Below are positions 11,802 through 23,545 of a stretch of DNA of 64,000 nucleotides, piece by piece. The notes under the pieces are model-generated. The model saw nothing but the letters and a program-made list of their open reading frames with translations, did no database searches and was not told the DNA's origin. The stretch covers positions 2,804,442 through 2,868,441 of the forward strand of contig OX155976.1 of the NCBI GenBank assembly GCA_944548615.1, read 5' to 3'. The position numbers were made by a program, and so were the translations under genes. How positions within the stretch are numbered: position 1 is the first letter of the stretch; each line of letters opens with the position of its first letter. Origin of the DNA: Micropterix aruncella (taxonomy: Eukaryota > Arthropoda > Insecta > Lepidoptera > Micropterigidae).

Positions 11802-13727
11802 CACATTGGGCAAAATAGCTTATTTACGGCGCCAAAAATCAAAAAATCAAATTCGACAAATACACATGATTCAAATTGGAAAGTCTACCTCAGCATTCCT
11901 TAGGCACGAAACAACGAAATGATTCTAACAGAATAGGAAAACGGTTAAATTGGCGTCATAAAAGTTGGGTCTTCCCGCTACCTGGAAAATTGCATCCATT
12001 TGTGTGCAAAATTTAGTGCCAATAAGTTGTGTTTTAATATAATATTCGCGTACCAAATTAATATTTTTCACCATGGATATTTTACCTAGCAGTAAGTACT
12101 TCATTTTAAAATACTTTTTATATGCACAGTAATTCACGGATTTAAAAAATAATTCAACATTTTATAGGAAGTCATCAAAACCAATATTTTAATTAGTGTT
12201 CGATTTCATTGTAGTTTTAAAAAAAAGTTCCACCGAGTTCCACTCTATTCATACCTTTAACTCAAAGATGTTAATGTTTTCTTTCATTTAAAAGTAGTTG
12301 TTGTCCCTACTTTTTCTAACTTTTGATTTAATTTATCTTTATTTTCAGTTAGTGGAAATGATTTCATGGAGTCAGTAAAAATTACTAGAAAAGAACTATT
12401 TTTAGAGTTAATAAAATAAAACTTTTTTAAGCTGTCGTTATCAAAGTGTAATGAAAGACTAGTGAGTTATATTTTGGGGAAATTTTACATTGACAACTTT
12501 ACTTTGCAGTTGCAAAAATCTGTCAAAAACTCAATTAAGGTTTTTGTAACGAAGTTTGTAGCCAAATGGAAGGAGAGCCATCACATTTAAGAGAAGTTTC
12601 AAGAAAAGAATTCACTGTGGATAGAAGGAGAAATCAAGCTACCTCGATTGCGTGAAGTCAGTCAAACGAAACAAAAGGACCAACGAAAAGGTAGACCAAA
12701 AAAAAACATTTTCTGTGTCAACAAGTCGTATTAAACAAAGAAGTGTTTAATCGCTCATAACAAATATTTCTCCTGAGCAGCTTACATATGCGGCTGAATC
12801 TAGCTTGTTCCAGTCTGGCAAAAGAAGAACTGCAAAAGTTATGAAGTTAGAGTTAGAAGCTTCACCCAAAAAGCTAAAGAAAATGCAACGATTAACCAAT
12901 TCTACGTTCACTGCGTTTACGCCAGAAAAAGAATTGGCTCTCATAGTCGAGACAAGCCTAAGTAAGGGAGACTATATAATAATTCAAAGAGGAGCAAAAT
13001 CACGAGGAGCATCTTTGTACCCAGCATACAATGTTATATCTCAAGTCAACCCAAATTGCTCGCTTCGAAAATCCGTCGTGCATACAACGCTAGAAATGTT
13101 TTCGCAAACGTAACGGCTTCAGCTGAAATAACAGGCCTGGACGGAAATGTTATCAGCAGATTTGCCAATAACTTAGTTGCGATTTCAAGTTACCATTATA
13201 TTAAAATAGGAACTTTTAAAGCTTACTGACTAGAAACAGCTAAGCTTTGTATCCAACTATATGGATGGTATAAAATGAGTGCTGCAAGAAAAACCAGTCG
13301 AAAAGATACTAACACAGATATTATTCACTGGATGCTAATTAATTCGATTCTCTGATTACTTTGAAGCGGCATCAACAACGAAAGAACGATTCAGTAATCA
13401 AGCGTTGACAATGATTACAATTGCCGAATATTTAGAAAATATTTTTCCAGAAATGGCTATTAATCAAGAGGTTCACGATGATGAAGAACAAAGTGATTCC
13501 AGTATGTTTAATTAGTTTAATTTTACCTTATTTTTGATATAATTTTACATAATTTGAATAAATACATAAGAAACATAACAATACTTTTTAATTTGTATAG
13601 GCTTAAAGTACTTAAAACATACAATTAAATGATCAGTAATCAACTTTCTTAATATTAAAATGCTTCCTATTATTAGTTATAACAAAAACATTTTTGTCGC
13701 CGTAAATAGGCTCTTTTGCCCAGTGTG
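11802..13727 (+). mobile_element. DNA transposon with CAC ends and 5-bp TSD, superfamily unresolved
   Basis: Terminal inverted repeats of ~38 bp (left from 11802, right ending 13727) match at 34 of 38 positions and start CACATTGGGC and CACACTGGGC. Direct repeats CATTG at 11797-11801 and 13728-13732 flank it. Removing element plus one duplicate restores a LINE ORF in frame. The interior carries a decayed transposase-like ORF (12548-13113 and remnants to ~13500). CAC ends with a 5-bp duplication would fit Transib or a CMC-type element, but the protein is not diagnostic to me. Confidence 0.85.
12548..13113 (+). pseudogene. Decayed transposase-like ORF
   Basis: A frameshifted reading frame inside the transposon. 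The first part reads FVAKWKESHHI and IEGEIKLPRL; after a stop the frame resumes at about 12762 with ISPEQLTYAAESS, a basic Lys/Arg stretch, then KELALIVETSLSKGDYI and a SLYPAYNVI motif. The layout (EELTYA block, helix, L-x-x-x-Y-x-x-I-R/Q, then YP-x-Y) resembles unannotated transposon proteins of cnidarians and arthropods, from memory only. Further remnant coding is visible to about 13500 in other frames. No catalytic DDE/D residues can be assigned. Confidence 0.5.
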
Positions 13728-13862
13728 CATTGGTTTGTACCTGCTTAACATTAGGTGTAGAAAATTTAATCACTTTGTTTTTTTTTCATTTAATAGTAGG
13801 TTATTTACATTAAACCAATGGACAACTTTTGAGAGAGCGTTGTTAATAAATAATAATATAAC
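13728..13862 (-). pseudogene. LINE reverse transcriptase, upstream half of the split copy
   Basis: The minus strand reads ALSKVVHWFNVNNLLLNEKK and, after a frameshift, FSTPNVKQVQTN, the block following RT motif C in CR1/Jockey LINEs. It connects directly to VEINGTRLEPV at 11796 once the transposon is removed. Confidence 0.8.
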
Positions 13863-14695
13863 ATAATATTTAAATATTATTATACAACATCACGCACATA
13901 AATTGTATATTATCAGGAGACTATTTTGGCCGTAATATTGTTATTATTATTTATTAACTTAAGCCCCGAGCGCTGTTTTTCTCTTTTGTTGGAATAAATA
14001 AATAACTAATATACCACCGGTAAGTAAAAATAAAATTAAACTAAAATATCTATAAATTCGATAAAATGAAATCTATCAAAAATATGCAGGGTCGTTTCAT
14101 TTCGTGTCCTTTGCGAAGGGGAGATTGTGTCATTGTCGCATTAATACAAAAGGGAAAAAATATTTAAAATGTGTCCGTTCCCCTCATTTTAATATCTAAC
14201 GAAGCGCAATACTGACGCTTGCGTATAGGGGCGCAAGGTGGAGAATCGCTCGCGGCGCTTTCCTACCCAAAATTAGTGCGTTTTTAGGCGATGGGGAGAT
14301 TTGAATACGTGCCCCGGCACGCGCACTATAAATGGCCCCCATTCATTGTACTACTACTTTTTTTTAATCTATTCCATTATGGAAGCAGTTTCGATTTTAT
14401 GCGTAATCGATTTTAGTTTTGCCATTATTGTGATACGGAAAACGGCAGCTGCGGGAAAAATGACTATTTATCAAAATACACACAAAAAAGCGATAGTTTA
14501 TTCTTATTTATTTTCTATTTGTATTAATTAGTTCATTTCTACAGTATTCTACACTTTATCTACAGCAATAAATTAATACCCATAACTAAATGATATGTAT
14601 TGTCTGATGTAGCCCACCTAAGCAAAGCTTAGGCTTGAGTGAACATTCTATAAACAATGATTTACATTAATTAATATGTAAAAAAAAAAAAAAAA
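13863..14695. other. Gene-free stretch
   Basis: Mostly AT-rich. 14180-14345 is locally GC-richer and contains a TATAAA at about 14327 upstream of a 50-codon ORF (14379-14531). The ORF has no motif and I do not call it a gene. A block near 14085 repeats one near 10810. Confidence 0.5.
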
Positions 14696-14699
14696 TACG

Positions 14700-15288
14700 T
14701 GTGGCACTCGGGGACTGCTGCGGTAAAGCTATTGCATAGCATTTTTAACAACTTATGCAATTAAAATTATTTATTTATTTTATTTTTTTCTGATATCAGA
14801 TAACTGCGCTCTATCGGAAAACGTTGAAATTATTCCGAATCATTTGCGGCTGCGGTAGCAAATGATTCGGAATAATTTAAACGTCTTCAGATAGAGCGCC
14901 GCGCACGAATTTTTTATTCAATAAAGCAAAAAAAACGGATTATTCGAAAAAAATCGCAGATAAAAAGATAGATAATAAAATTATCTTTAAAATAGTGCAG
15001 GTTTCATAATATTACGCCAGATAGTGTTTGCGCAGTAGTGGTTTTTGTCTTCGGTTAGACCTAATTTGACAAATTAATTACACTATGTAACAGAAACAAA
15101 ATCTAAAATATTGAAAGCTAAGAATATTAGGAAAATGTTCTTGTTTAACATATATTTTTTTCGAATCGTAAGCAGTACTCGTTTAGACGTAATTATCAGT
15201 TTAAAATTATTAATTTTCGTTAAGAAATTTCTTCATTCGGTCGCCGCGCTGGCCTAGGCCGGCGATAAAAGCTATGCAATAGCTTAAA
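14700..15288 (+). mobile_element. Fold-back repeat family A, copy 1
   Basis: A ~590-bp non-coding unit. It starts near GTGTGGCACTCGGGGACTGC, and short inverted termini TAAAGCTATTGCATAGC and GCTATGCAATAGCTTA lie at 14727 and ~15285. The centre holds a ~95-bp hairpin with perfect 19-bp arms around ATTATTCCGAATCATTTGC, nested within GCGCTCTATC...GATAGAGCGC. Other copies: 16285, 28290, 29794 (partial) and 30783. MITE-like; superfamily unknown. Confidence 0.85.
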
Positions 15289-15461
15289 AACAAATTATAT
15301 TTTATTAGTTAAATTATAAAAAATAACGTAAGGTAAAATAATCAAAAACATTATAGTCATTAAATAACCGTAATCATAGTCAAATAATAATAATATTTTG
15401 TTATTTATTTAAAAAGTGATTTTATCAATTAAATCAAATATCGTAATCACTTAATAAAGTT

Positions 15462-16224
15462 AAAGCAATTAATGCGTGCACAAAGCCCAACTAGAGGGGA
15501 TTCAAAGACGTTTCGTCCGGTGCATAGCCCGATGCGAACATCTCGCATTTGACTCTTACCGTGATAGGCTACAGCATTTTAATATGCTGTCGCTTGAGGA
15601 TCGGCGAACTGCTGCGGGTATGACTGCGCTACATGACTTCGTCAATGGGACGCTGGATAGCCCATACATAGTTTCGCGCGTCGCTCTGAAGGTGCCGTAA
15701 CGTAAAACCCGATCTATATAGTTATTCGAGCCCCCGAGACGACATTCTAACTACACGAGCAATTCAATGCTTAACCGATTGCCACGTACGTATAACGATA
15801 AATTCACAGGGCTCGACATTTATAGTAGAAACAAAATTAGCTTCAAATCGGCAGTACGAACCGCCCTCGAAGCTGCAGCGACAACTGCCAGTAATTATTG
15901 ATTCGTAATATGTATGTATAAATATAATATAACTTATATATGTATTCCCATTTACTTATTTTGAATTTATGTTGTATAAGTTTATATGTTTGCGGTTAAT
16001 TCTACAACTTTTGCGGTCATTTGATTAATACATATTTACGGATGTATTGTATCTTTTGCTTCATTATTTAGTTTATAAAATATTTTTCAAATAATTTCTA
16101 ACGGCGTAAGTTGTAATCGGCATAAGAACATCTGTTTTTTAAAGAATTATGTATCTAATTATAAGTTCATGCTGTTACTTACCTAAATAATTAATTAAGT
16201 GAATAAATAATAAAAGCAATTAAT
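15462..16224 (+). mobile_element. 5'-truncated LINE with 12-bp TSD
   Basis: Insertion 15474-16212 is flanked by AAAGCAATTAAT at 15462-15473 and 16213-16224. It encodes a LINE C-terminus at 15476-15700 (GIQRRFVRCIARCEH, LSLEDRRTAAGMTALHDF), continuing after a frameshift and a stop to about 15896, then a 3' UTR shared with 6150-6600. The tail is AATAAATAATA. A dead 5'-truncated copy made by target-primed reverse transcription. Confidence 0.9.
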
Positions 16225-16284
16225 ATAATCATAACCGTCATAGTTAGATAGTCGTATCATACTCAAATATACCTATATAAAAAA

Positions 16285-16880
16285 TAGGTGTGGCACTCGG
16301 GGACTGCCGCGGTAAAGCTATTGCATAGCATTTTTAACAACTTATGCAATTAAAATTATTTATTTATTTTATTTATTTCTGATATCAGATAACTGCGCTC
16401 TATCGGAAAACGTTGAAATTATTCCGAATCATTTACGGCTGCGAAAGCAAATGATTCGGAATAATTTAAAAGTCTTCCGATAGAGCGCCGCGCACGAATT
16501 TTTAATCGATAAAGCAAAAAAAACGGATTATTCGAAAAAAAAACATAGATTAAAAGATAGATAATTAAATTATCTTTAAAATGGTGCAGGTTTCATAATC
16601 GTACCCCTAATAGTATTTGTGTAGTAGTCGTTTTTGTGTTCGGTTAGACCTAATTTCACAAATTAATTACACTATGTAATATAAACAAAATCTAAAATAT
16701 TCAAAGCTAAGAATATGAGGAAAATGTTCTTGTTTAACATATATTTTTTTCGAATCGTAAGCAGTACTCGTTTAGACGTAATTATCAGTTTAAAATCATT
16801 AATTTTCGTTAAGAAATTTCTTCATTCGGTCGCCGCTCTGGCCTAGGCCCGCGATAAAAGCTATGCAATAGCTTAAAAAT
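16285..16880 (+). mobile_element. Fold-back repeat family A, copy 2
   Basis: Near full-length copy, same strand as copy 1 and ~1.6 kb away, with the LINE at 15474-16212 between them. The hairpin core lies at about 16410-16465 and the right end reads GCTATGCAATAGCTTAAAAA. Confidence 0.85.
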
Positions 16881-17208
16881 CTAAATGACAAATACATAGG
16901 TAAGTTCAATTAATTATAAAGTTATGAGCAGTTACAATAGCCGTAATCGTCCAAGTTATAAAATATTTATCAATCATCAAATATTTATTTTATTTATTTA
17001 TTTATTTGTTACATCTTGGTAAAGAGTTAACAGTGTGATCGTACAGATATAATTTGTAACTATTTATATAAGCAATAAGGAAATGAACACAACTCATACG
17101 ATCATTCTAGACGAATGCCCAACTAGACCGAACAGTCTGTATCTGGCCATACGAAATATACTGCCTTTGTTTTTGAGTAGTACTGACGTTTGAGTAGTAC
17201 TGACTAAT

Positions 17209-18157
17209 AGACTACTTTCAAGCTCACACTATCATCCCTACCATCTACGTTCAGTGCCAACGTCGCTCGTGAATCGAGCACGCGATCTATGCGACACTGA
17301 GCATTTTTCGAAGGAGATGGAACATGTCAATGATGTCCTTAGGAAAAATGGATACGGAAAATATCACGAGACACGCACACGATCTAATACGGACGAAACT
17401 CTAAAAACTGAGCAGATCAAGAGCATTCTTACCATACGTCAAGGGCGTGACAGATCGAATAAGTAAGATGCTAAACAGATTCGATATAAAAACGATCTTC
17501 AAACCGACCCAAAATATAGCTCGATTTTTGAGGCCTGTAAAGGATGTAATACCACTGCAAACCCCGGGTGTGTATAAAGTCGAATGCAGCTGCGGTCTAG
17601 CCTACGTTGGACAAACGAAACGGCCCAGCCACGCGACTGACAGAACACATCAAAGCTGTTAAAAACGTTCAGCGAGAAAAATCGGCGATCTGCGAACATA
17701 TATTGGATAGCGGAAGTAACCACTGGATGCAGTTTCAAAATCCCATTGTTCTATCCAAGGAACAATTCTACTTTCCTCGCATGATCCGGGAAGCCATTGA
17801 AATAAGAAGAACTCCGAACTTCAATAGAGATGACGGCTACAAACTGTCTTCTACGTGGAACCCTCTTCTTAAAATGTTCCCGCCGCCGAACGCCGAACGC
17901 AAAGACGTAAAACAGGATACAGTGAGTGTTGTGTGCAAGACGGATTTTAAAAATTCCCGCGCTCCGAGCCCGGCCCCCCACCACCGTTATAACCTACGCA
18001 GTGGCGGCAGCGGTTTGCGGCCTACCCGCAAAACAACGGACTGACAGCTCTTCAGTCTACCCTAGACAACGGCGGCTGCAACGTCACCGAAACGTCGGGT
18101 CCTACAAATTTCACGCGGTAAATTCGTTTTCTATCCTATTTATAAGACTACTTTCAA
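17209..18157 (+). mobile_element. Penelope-like element, GIY-YIG region, 13-bp TSD
   Basis: Insertion 17222-18144 is flanked by AGACTACTTTCAA at 17209-17221 and 18145-18157. It encodes, across two frameshifts, the linker after the RT ([27 protein letters not shown]), then a GIY-YIG endonuclease: GVY at 17567-17575, CSCG, YVG at 17603-17611, a TRLTEH motif, and REAIEIRRTPNFN with GYKLSSTWNPLL. That order is typical of Penelope-like retroelements. No RT domain remains. A basic C-terminal tail follows to the stop at 18044. Confidence 0.9.
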
Positions 18158-18886
18158 TACTAACACTAAAATAATGGCATAAAATAGTACACATATTAAT
18201 ACAAATATATATGATAAAGGCTTAGTTACATACATATATACACATATATACATACAAACATATATACATACATTTATACTAGCACAGACATATATTTTAA
18301 ATTATTGTATGAAGTAATTCTATTTTAGTCTTTGCACGACCTACTTCGTAAAGGAGCCATTTTTTAAATTTTATCTTAAATAGGTGTACATTTTGAACAT
18401 TTTTTACTAACTCTTCTAAAGTATTTTTTTTTGGGGCGATGGAATACAACTGTCTTTGGGTAAAGGTTATATGCACGTAATAAATTACATACATAGTTCG
18501 TCCCTTCAGCCATTCTTGTTGGTCTTTGCTGCTGGCTTCAGGAACGTTTCTCTAAAGTCTTGTAAAAATATATTATCACGAACAACTGACGAATATCCAA
18601 AACACTTGCTTCGCTGAACAGCAGGTCAGAGTCATGGCGGGGATGTTTTCTGTAAGTAACCCTCAGTAATAATCAGTTTAATATTTTGAAATAGTTTGCT
18701 GTCTATAAGAGTATTACCCTCACACAACACTTAGTTCTTCAACCCTTATCTTAAGACATGTGTTGACTGGATGTCTCTATTTTACAAACAGGGAGGATGT
18801 TATAAATTTTTGACCGAATGAAAGAGAATTTTCTTCGTTCATTAGTTTTTCTCACAAGAGGCACATTTTTATAATGAGAACAATTA
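18158..18886. other. Stretch with LINE remnant and ATAC-type simple repeats
   Basis: 18225-18295 is a simple repeat of CATATATACATA type. The minus strand at 18297-18494 reads VQNVHLFKIKFKKWLL, which resembles the last helix of LINE C-termini, but the match is weak. The rest is AT-rich with nothing recognised. Confidence 0.45.
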
Positions 18887-19380
18887 AAGTACTCATGACA
18901 ACAAAACAAACTAACCGAGACTCGATTATATTAGCACTTTCCATCAGGTAGTTTCAGTGGAAATCTCCCGGCTCCATCTTCAGACTCTCGTCATTGTGTG
19001 TAATTGAAAGTACTTTAGACAACAAAACAAACGAGCCCAAACTCGACTATCTTAGCACTTTCCATTAGAGAGCTCCAGTGGCAATTTTCTGACTCCATCT
19101 TCAGGACCTCATCGTCAAGAGTACCTAATGGAAAATACTTTAAACAAACGAGCCCAAAAACGACTATCTTAGCACTTTCCGTTAGTGAGTTTCAGTGGCA
19201 ATCTTCCGGCTCCATCTTCAGACCTTCGTCATCATATGTAATGTAACATCATATCATAACAAAATATAATGGCCAAAATTGACTGTCCTAGCATTTGCCA
19301 TCAAGAAGTTACACTCCCTACATCCCGGCTCCATCATCAAATCAGCTCGATGGTACCATAATATTGCATTGTCACCGAGC
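18887..19380. repeat. Minisatellite, unit about 125 bp, 3.5-4 copies
   Basis: Diverged tandem units share TTAGCACTTTCC, TTTCAGTGG and CCGGCTCCATCTTCAGA. The recurring CCGGCTCCATCTTCAGAC block sits at roughly 18970, 19090 (diverged), 19210 and 19326 (diverged). Confidence 0.8.
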
Positions 19381-19481
19381 TTACATAAGTATGCCAAATA
19401 CCAGCGGATACCAGCAAGTGGTTGAAAAATGGATTGCGAATTTTGAAAAGGACTACATAAGAACATACGTACTTAAGTACA

Positions 19482-20214
19482 TCTATACTAATATTATAAA
19501 GAGGTAAAGTTTGTGAGGTTGTAGGAAGTAATCTCTGGATCTACTGAACAGATTTTGAACATTCTTTTACCAATAGAAAGCCACATTATTTGTGAGTGTC
19601 ATAGGCTATATGAATCCGAAAAATGAATAGACTTTATCGTGGTAGTCGGATTTGCAAAGTAAGTCGGAGAAAAAACGGTCGAACGAAAACGTTTCTAACT
19701 AACGCTGCGTTAACGATGAGATATAATAAGATATGATTAGGTTCTAAAGAAAAGTTGTAGAGCTTGATAATGCCTACAAAAAAGTCAGCGACAGCATATG
19801 TCTAACTTTTATATTTATGTCACAAAAAGTAGTGTTTTATATTAAAAAAATAATTTAAATCGTTAGGTCATTTTTATTGGTCATATTATCAACAATTATG
19901 AATTCTTATCAATATAAGTAAATTTATCGCCTCAAGTGTTTAAAACAAAGGACTTTTCCTTTTTACTGCATATAATTTGCCTTTTACTGCATAAATGGTT
20001 AAAGAGATAAGACACTCACAAGAAGACGCTCACAAATAACGGTAATATAGTCACATTGGCATGCAAATACATACATACATATGCAGTAAAATATAACCCT
20101 TCTTTTGGCAGTTAGGAAATAAATCATAGCACTCAGTACTAACCGAAGCACACTCATAATTTCATCACAAGTAAAATGTTTTACCGCCCAACGAAGTGGG
20201 TACGGATCAGCTAG
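19482..20214 (+). mobile_element. Non-autonomous Helitron-like element, copy 1
   Basis: It begins TCTATACTAATATTATAAAG and ends CAGCTAG, inserted between A (19481) and T (20215), as Helitrons do. A short hairpin-forming block (CGCCCAACGAAGTGGGTACG) precedes the CTAG. There is no Rep/helicase coding. Related copies: 35571-36265 and 39208-39947 (minus), with a 5' fragment at 35041. Confidence 0.85.
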
Positions 20215-20341
20215 TAAGATATATGTTCGTAAATAAGGTAAGTACATATGTACATAAGAATATTGCAAGTTAGGATAAAGCATATAATTAGTTGATACTC
20301 GTAGTAAAAATACATTTTTAAAAACAAGGTTTTGTTGAAAT

Positions 20342-21300
20342 TCTCTGTCCAGAGCCAACCCTAAGTGCATCAGCCATGTCATAGTGAAACTTAGAACGGG
20401 CTATCATAATTGAATGCGTATACAAAATTTCGTAACTGTGCTATTGACCGTTGAGGAATCCCCTCGTCGGGAGCCAACCGTGGGGTCAGCAGCCATGTCA
20501 TTATGCAACATAAAATAAGCTATCATAATTGAATGTATACAAAATTTCTATACAAAATTTCGTTTTTGTGATGTTGACCATTGAGGAGTCCCCTTTTAGG
20601 GAGCCAACCCTGGGCGCAGCAGTCATCTCATGGTTATGGGCCGTTTCGTTTGTCCAACGTAGGCTAGACCGCAACTGCATTCGACTTTATACACACCCGG
20701 GGTTTGCAGTGGTATTACATCCTTTACAGGCCTCAAAAATCGAGCTATATTTTGGGTCGGTTTGAAGATCGTTTTTATATCGAATCTGTTTAGCATCTTA
20801 CTTATTCGATCAGTCACGCCCTTGACGTATGGTAAGAATGCTCTTGATCTGCTCGGTTTTTGACTTTCGTCCGTATTAGATCGTGTGCGTGTCTCGTGAT
20901 ATTTACCGTATCCATTTTTCCTAAGGACATCATTGACATGTTCCATCTCCTTCGGAAAATGCTCAGCGTCGCATAGATCGCGTGGTCGATTCACGAGGGA
21001 CGTTTGCACTGAACGTAGATGGTAGGGATGATGGTGTGAGCTTGCATGTAAATTCTGTCCGTATGCGTTTTCATAATTGAATGCGTATTCAACATTTAGT
21101 GACTGTGGTGTTGACCTTTGAGAGGTCCCTTCGTCGGGAGCCAATCCTGGGCTCAGTAGCCATGTCATGATGAAACATATAACGGGCTATCATAATTGAA
21201 TGCGTAAACAAATTTTGATGTCTGTGCTATTGGCCGTTGAGGAGTTCCCTCGTCGGGAGTCAATCATAGGTGCAGAATCAGGCCATGCTCACCATAAAAA
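20342..21300. repeat. Minisatellite, unit about 105 bp, interrupted by Penelope-like fragment
   Basis: Diverged units share CGTCGGGAGCCAA, AGCCATGTCAT and GCTATCATAATTGAATGCGTA, at about 20345-20635 and 21060-21300. A Penelope-like fragment (20637-21043) splits the array. Confidence 0.85.
20637..21043 (-). mobile_element. Penelope-like fragment inside minisatellite
   Basis: The minus strand encodes an unbroken stretch equivalent to 17222-17630: [31 protein letters not shown], then GVYKVECSCGLAYVGQTKRP, where it stops. The 5' edge (near GCTCACACCATCATCCC) falls at the same place as in the copy at 17222; the 3' part, including the second half of the endonuclease, is missing. No target-site duplication was found. 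Confidence 0.85.
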
Positions 21301-21489
21301 TGCATTGTCATCGGAACTGAACCAACACGTAAAATTTTGACTTTATAGGATAAGAGGAAGTGGTTATAATTCTGCTTGCAAATTTTGACTTAAACAAACA
21401 TCGCAAGGTAAATAAAATGTCACAAAAAACTTTTTGTTATATATTTTTATTCAGATTTTTTTCCTAATACTGTCGAGAATTGAACCCCG

Positions 21490-21545
21490 GTCCGATAATA
21501 AACTCCCCTTATCAGAGGCACTGCTCCGCACGCGCGCAAGCTAAA
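21490..21545 (-). other. tRNA-like 3' half (weak)
   Basis: Read on the minus strand, GGGGTTCAATTCTCGAC resembles a T-arm (B-box) preceded by an anticodon-arm-like segment. The acceptor stem and a matching 5' half are not evident, so this is at most a tRNA or SINE relic. Confidence 0.25.
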
Positions 21546-21639
21546 ATAGAAGTAATTATTTTTCCCCAAAATTTGGAAAAGGGCAGTTATCTGCTTCTCT
21601 CCATACATTATATATGCATACGAGGGGGACGTTTACTGC

Positions 21640-22775
21640 AATCATTTTAATGCTACGGATAATACAGCAAAATCGGTTAATTCACGCGGTTTTAGAGATT
21701 CATTTCAAGAATTTAATTTCGTTTCGCAATGTTGGCTATTTAAATGAATTACACGACTATTTTGAAATCGACATCACAGAAGATATAACTTTTCTAGGAT
21801 TAAGAATTGACAGTAAATTACAATGGAATGCGCACATCCAACAATTAGCTAGTAAGCTATGTAGCTCGATATACTCTATTAAAAAAACAGAAATATTTGT
21901 GGTTTTGCGGCAGCCAAATCAGTATACTTTGCGTATTTTAGCTCATAATTGACTTATGGACTACTATTTTGGGGAAATGCCGCAACCAGTAAAAGAATCT
22001 TTCTTTTGCAAAAGAGAGCACTGCGCAGAATGTATCAGGTAACGACTAGAACCTCATGCAAAGAATATTTCATCAAGGCAAGGGTAATGACTATGTATTC
22101 GGCGTTCATATACCAGTGTCTAATGTATGCTAGACAGCACCTCGCAGAAACTGCAATTAATGCAGACATTCACTCGCATCATACCCGCGGTAGCTCCCTT
22201 TTACGCATACAACGAATACGACTGGCAAAATTACAGAAAAGCTACTTGTGCCTTAGCATTTAATTCTATAATCTACTCCCTACAAAATTTAAACAGCTGG
22301 AGGACATACAATTAAAAAAAAAACAACAAGAAGATGCTGATAGGCCACCCTTTCTATAATCTGGCCGAATTTGAGGGCCATGATTTTTCAAATATTGTGC
22401 CCATTTAAATTACTTAAAAAGTAGAGCATTATTTTCTGATTACTTTATATGGTCTTATAACTGTACTTTTAGTTTAAAATGCATAACGTAGATTTAATTT
22501 GATTATTTAACATTTTACTGACAATTTAAATATTACGATGAATAGTTTTACTACGTGTATCTTTTCGAATTACTAACTACTTCGAATATTAGGCTTCCAT
22601 TTTGATTATTTATATTTATAGTTTGACAATCTAGTAGTTAATTATTGACTACCTATGTATGTTCAGAAAAGAGTAGTAACGAGACTTACTACCTAACCCA
22701 ATTATTTTGACACTGACAGAGCGGTCTTTATCCGCCAATTGGACATGACGAAAATGTAAAAAATGTAATGTAATT
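21640..22775 (+). mobile_element. 5'-truncated LINE with TAATG tail, copy 1
   Basis: The plus strand encodes LINE RT thumb and C-terminus in broken frames: TFLGLRIDSKLQWNAHIQQL, then SMTYGLLFWGNAATSKR-type sequence from ~21949, LLQKRALRRMYQVTTRTSCK, HHTRGSSLLR. A ~380-bp 3' UTR ends in ATGTAATGTAAT. Same family as 27269-28242, 61923-62703 and 63444-63976. Confidence 0.85.
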
Positions 22776-22828
22776 TCAGTTAGGATGGTATATAAGATAT
22801 TACAATTTTATTCTTAGAGATAATATAC

Positions 22829-23150
22829 AAGGTGATTTTTTAGTTACCGGCATCCTTGAAGGACCTCTATCAGTACGATAAAGTAAGCAACGTTTGAAAA
22901 ATAAAATTAGGATAATATTGTTATTTTTGACAAATTTGTAAATCTTATCTATTAAAAAAAAGTTTGAAAATCGTTGAGCGACCGCGCCATCTTGCGGTAG
23001 TTAAAATACTGAAAATAATCAATATTATCGCTATTTTGCCTACTTATAGATGTCGCATCGTGCTCAGCGCTTGTTATACTATTATTCAATTAAAACATAT
23101 TTTATTTTGTTACAAATTTTTGTCAAAAGTTGCTTATTTGCTCGTACTGT
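22829..23150 (+). mobile_element. Repeat family D (MITE-like), copy
   Basis: It starts ACAAGGTGATTTTTTAGTTACCGGCATCC and carries an imperfect central palindrome with CGCGCCATCTTGCGG on one arm and ATGTCGCATCGTGCTC on the other. The same plan occurs at 42806-43140 and in the nest at 37256-38545; fragments lie at 24628 and 34258. Confidence 0.65.
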
Positions 23151-23246
23151 CTGGCAGGCACAAACTGACCGCTACACCGGGTTCGATCATAACATCTTGA
23201 ACTTTATACCACCAACGATCAGATCAAATATTGCAGTATAGGTACC

Positions 23247-23545
23247 TAACAATAATTGTAAAATGTGTATTTCAGACAGATATATTAAAATACGCACTAA
23301 ATACTGATGATTTCGAAATTGAACTGTTACTGTTACACTAATTAATAGTAGTAATCGGTTAGCTACTTACCATGTTAAATTCGGTGATTACCGATTTCGA
23401 TTTAACAATTATAATAATAATTGTAAAATGTGTACTTCATACAGATATATTAAAATACACACTAATTACTAATGATTTCGAAATCGAACTGTTAGGGTTT
23501 CACTAATTATTAGTCCTAATCGTTTAGCTACTTACCAAGTTAATG
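23247..23545. repeat. Tandem duplication, two units of ~160 bp
   Basis: Two direct units share AATAATTGTAAAATGTGTA, CAGATATATTAAAATAC, GATTTCGAAAT and GTTAGCTACTTACCA with about 10-15% divergence. Confidence 0.8.

Noticed and set aside
14379..14531. 50-codon ORF downstream of a TATAAA
   Set aside because: Composition and length are compatible with chance; no splice or homology support.
21490..21545. tRNA gene on the minus strand
   Set aside because: Only a T-arm-like segment is visible; no closing acceptor stem or matching 5' half.
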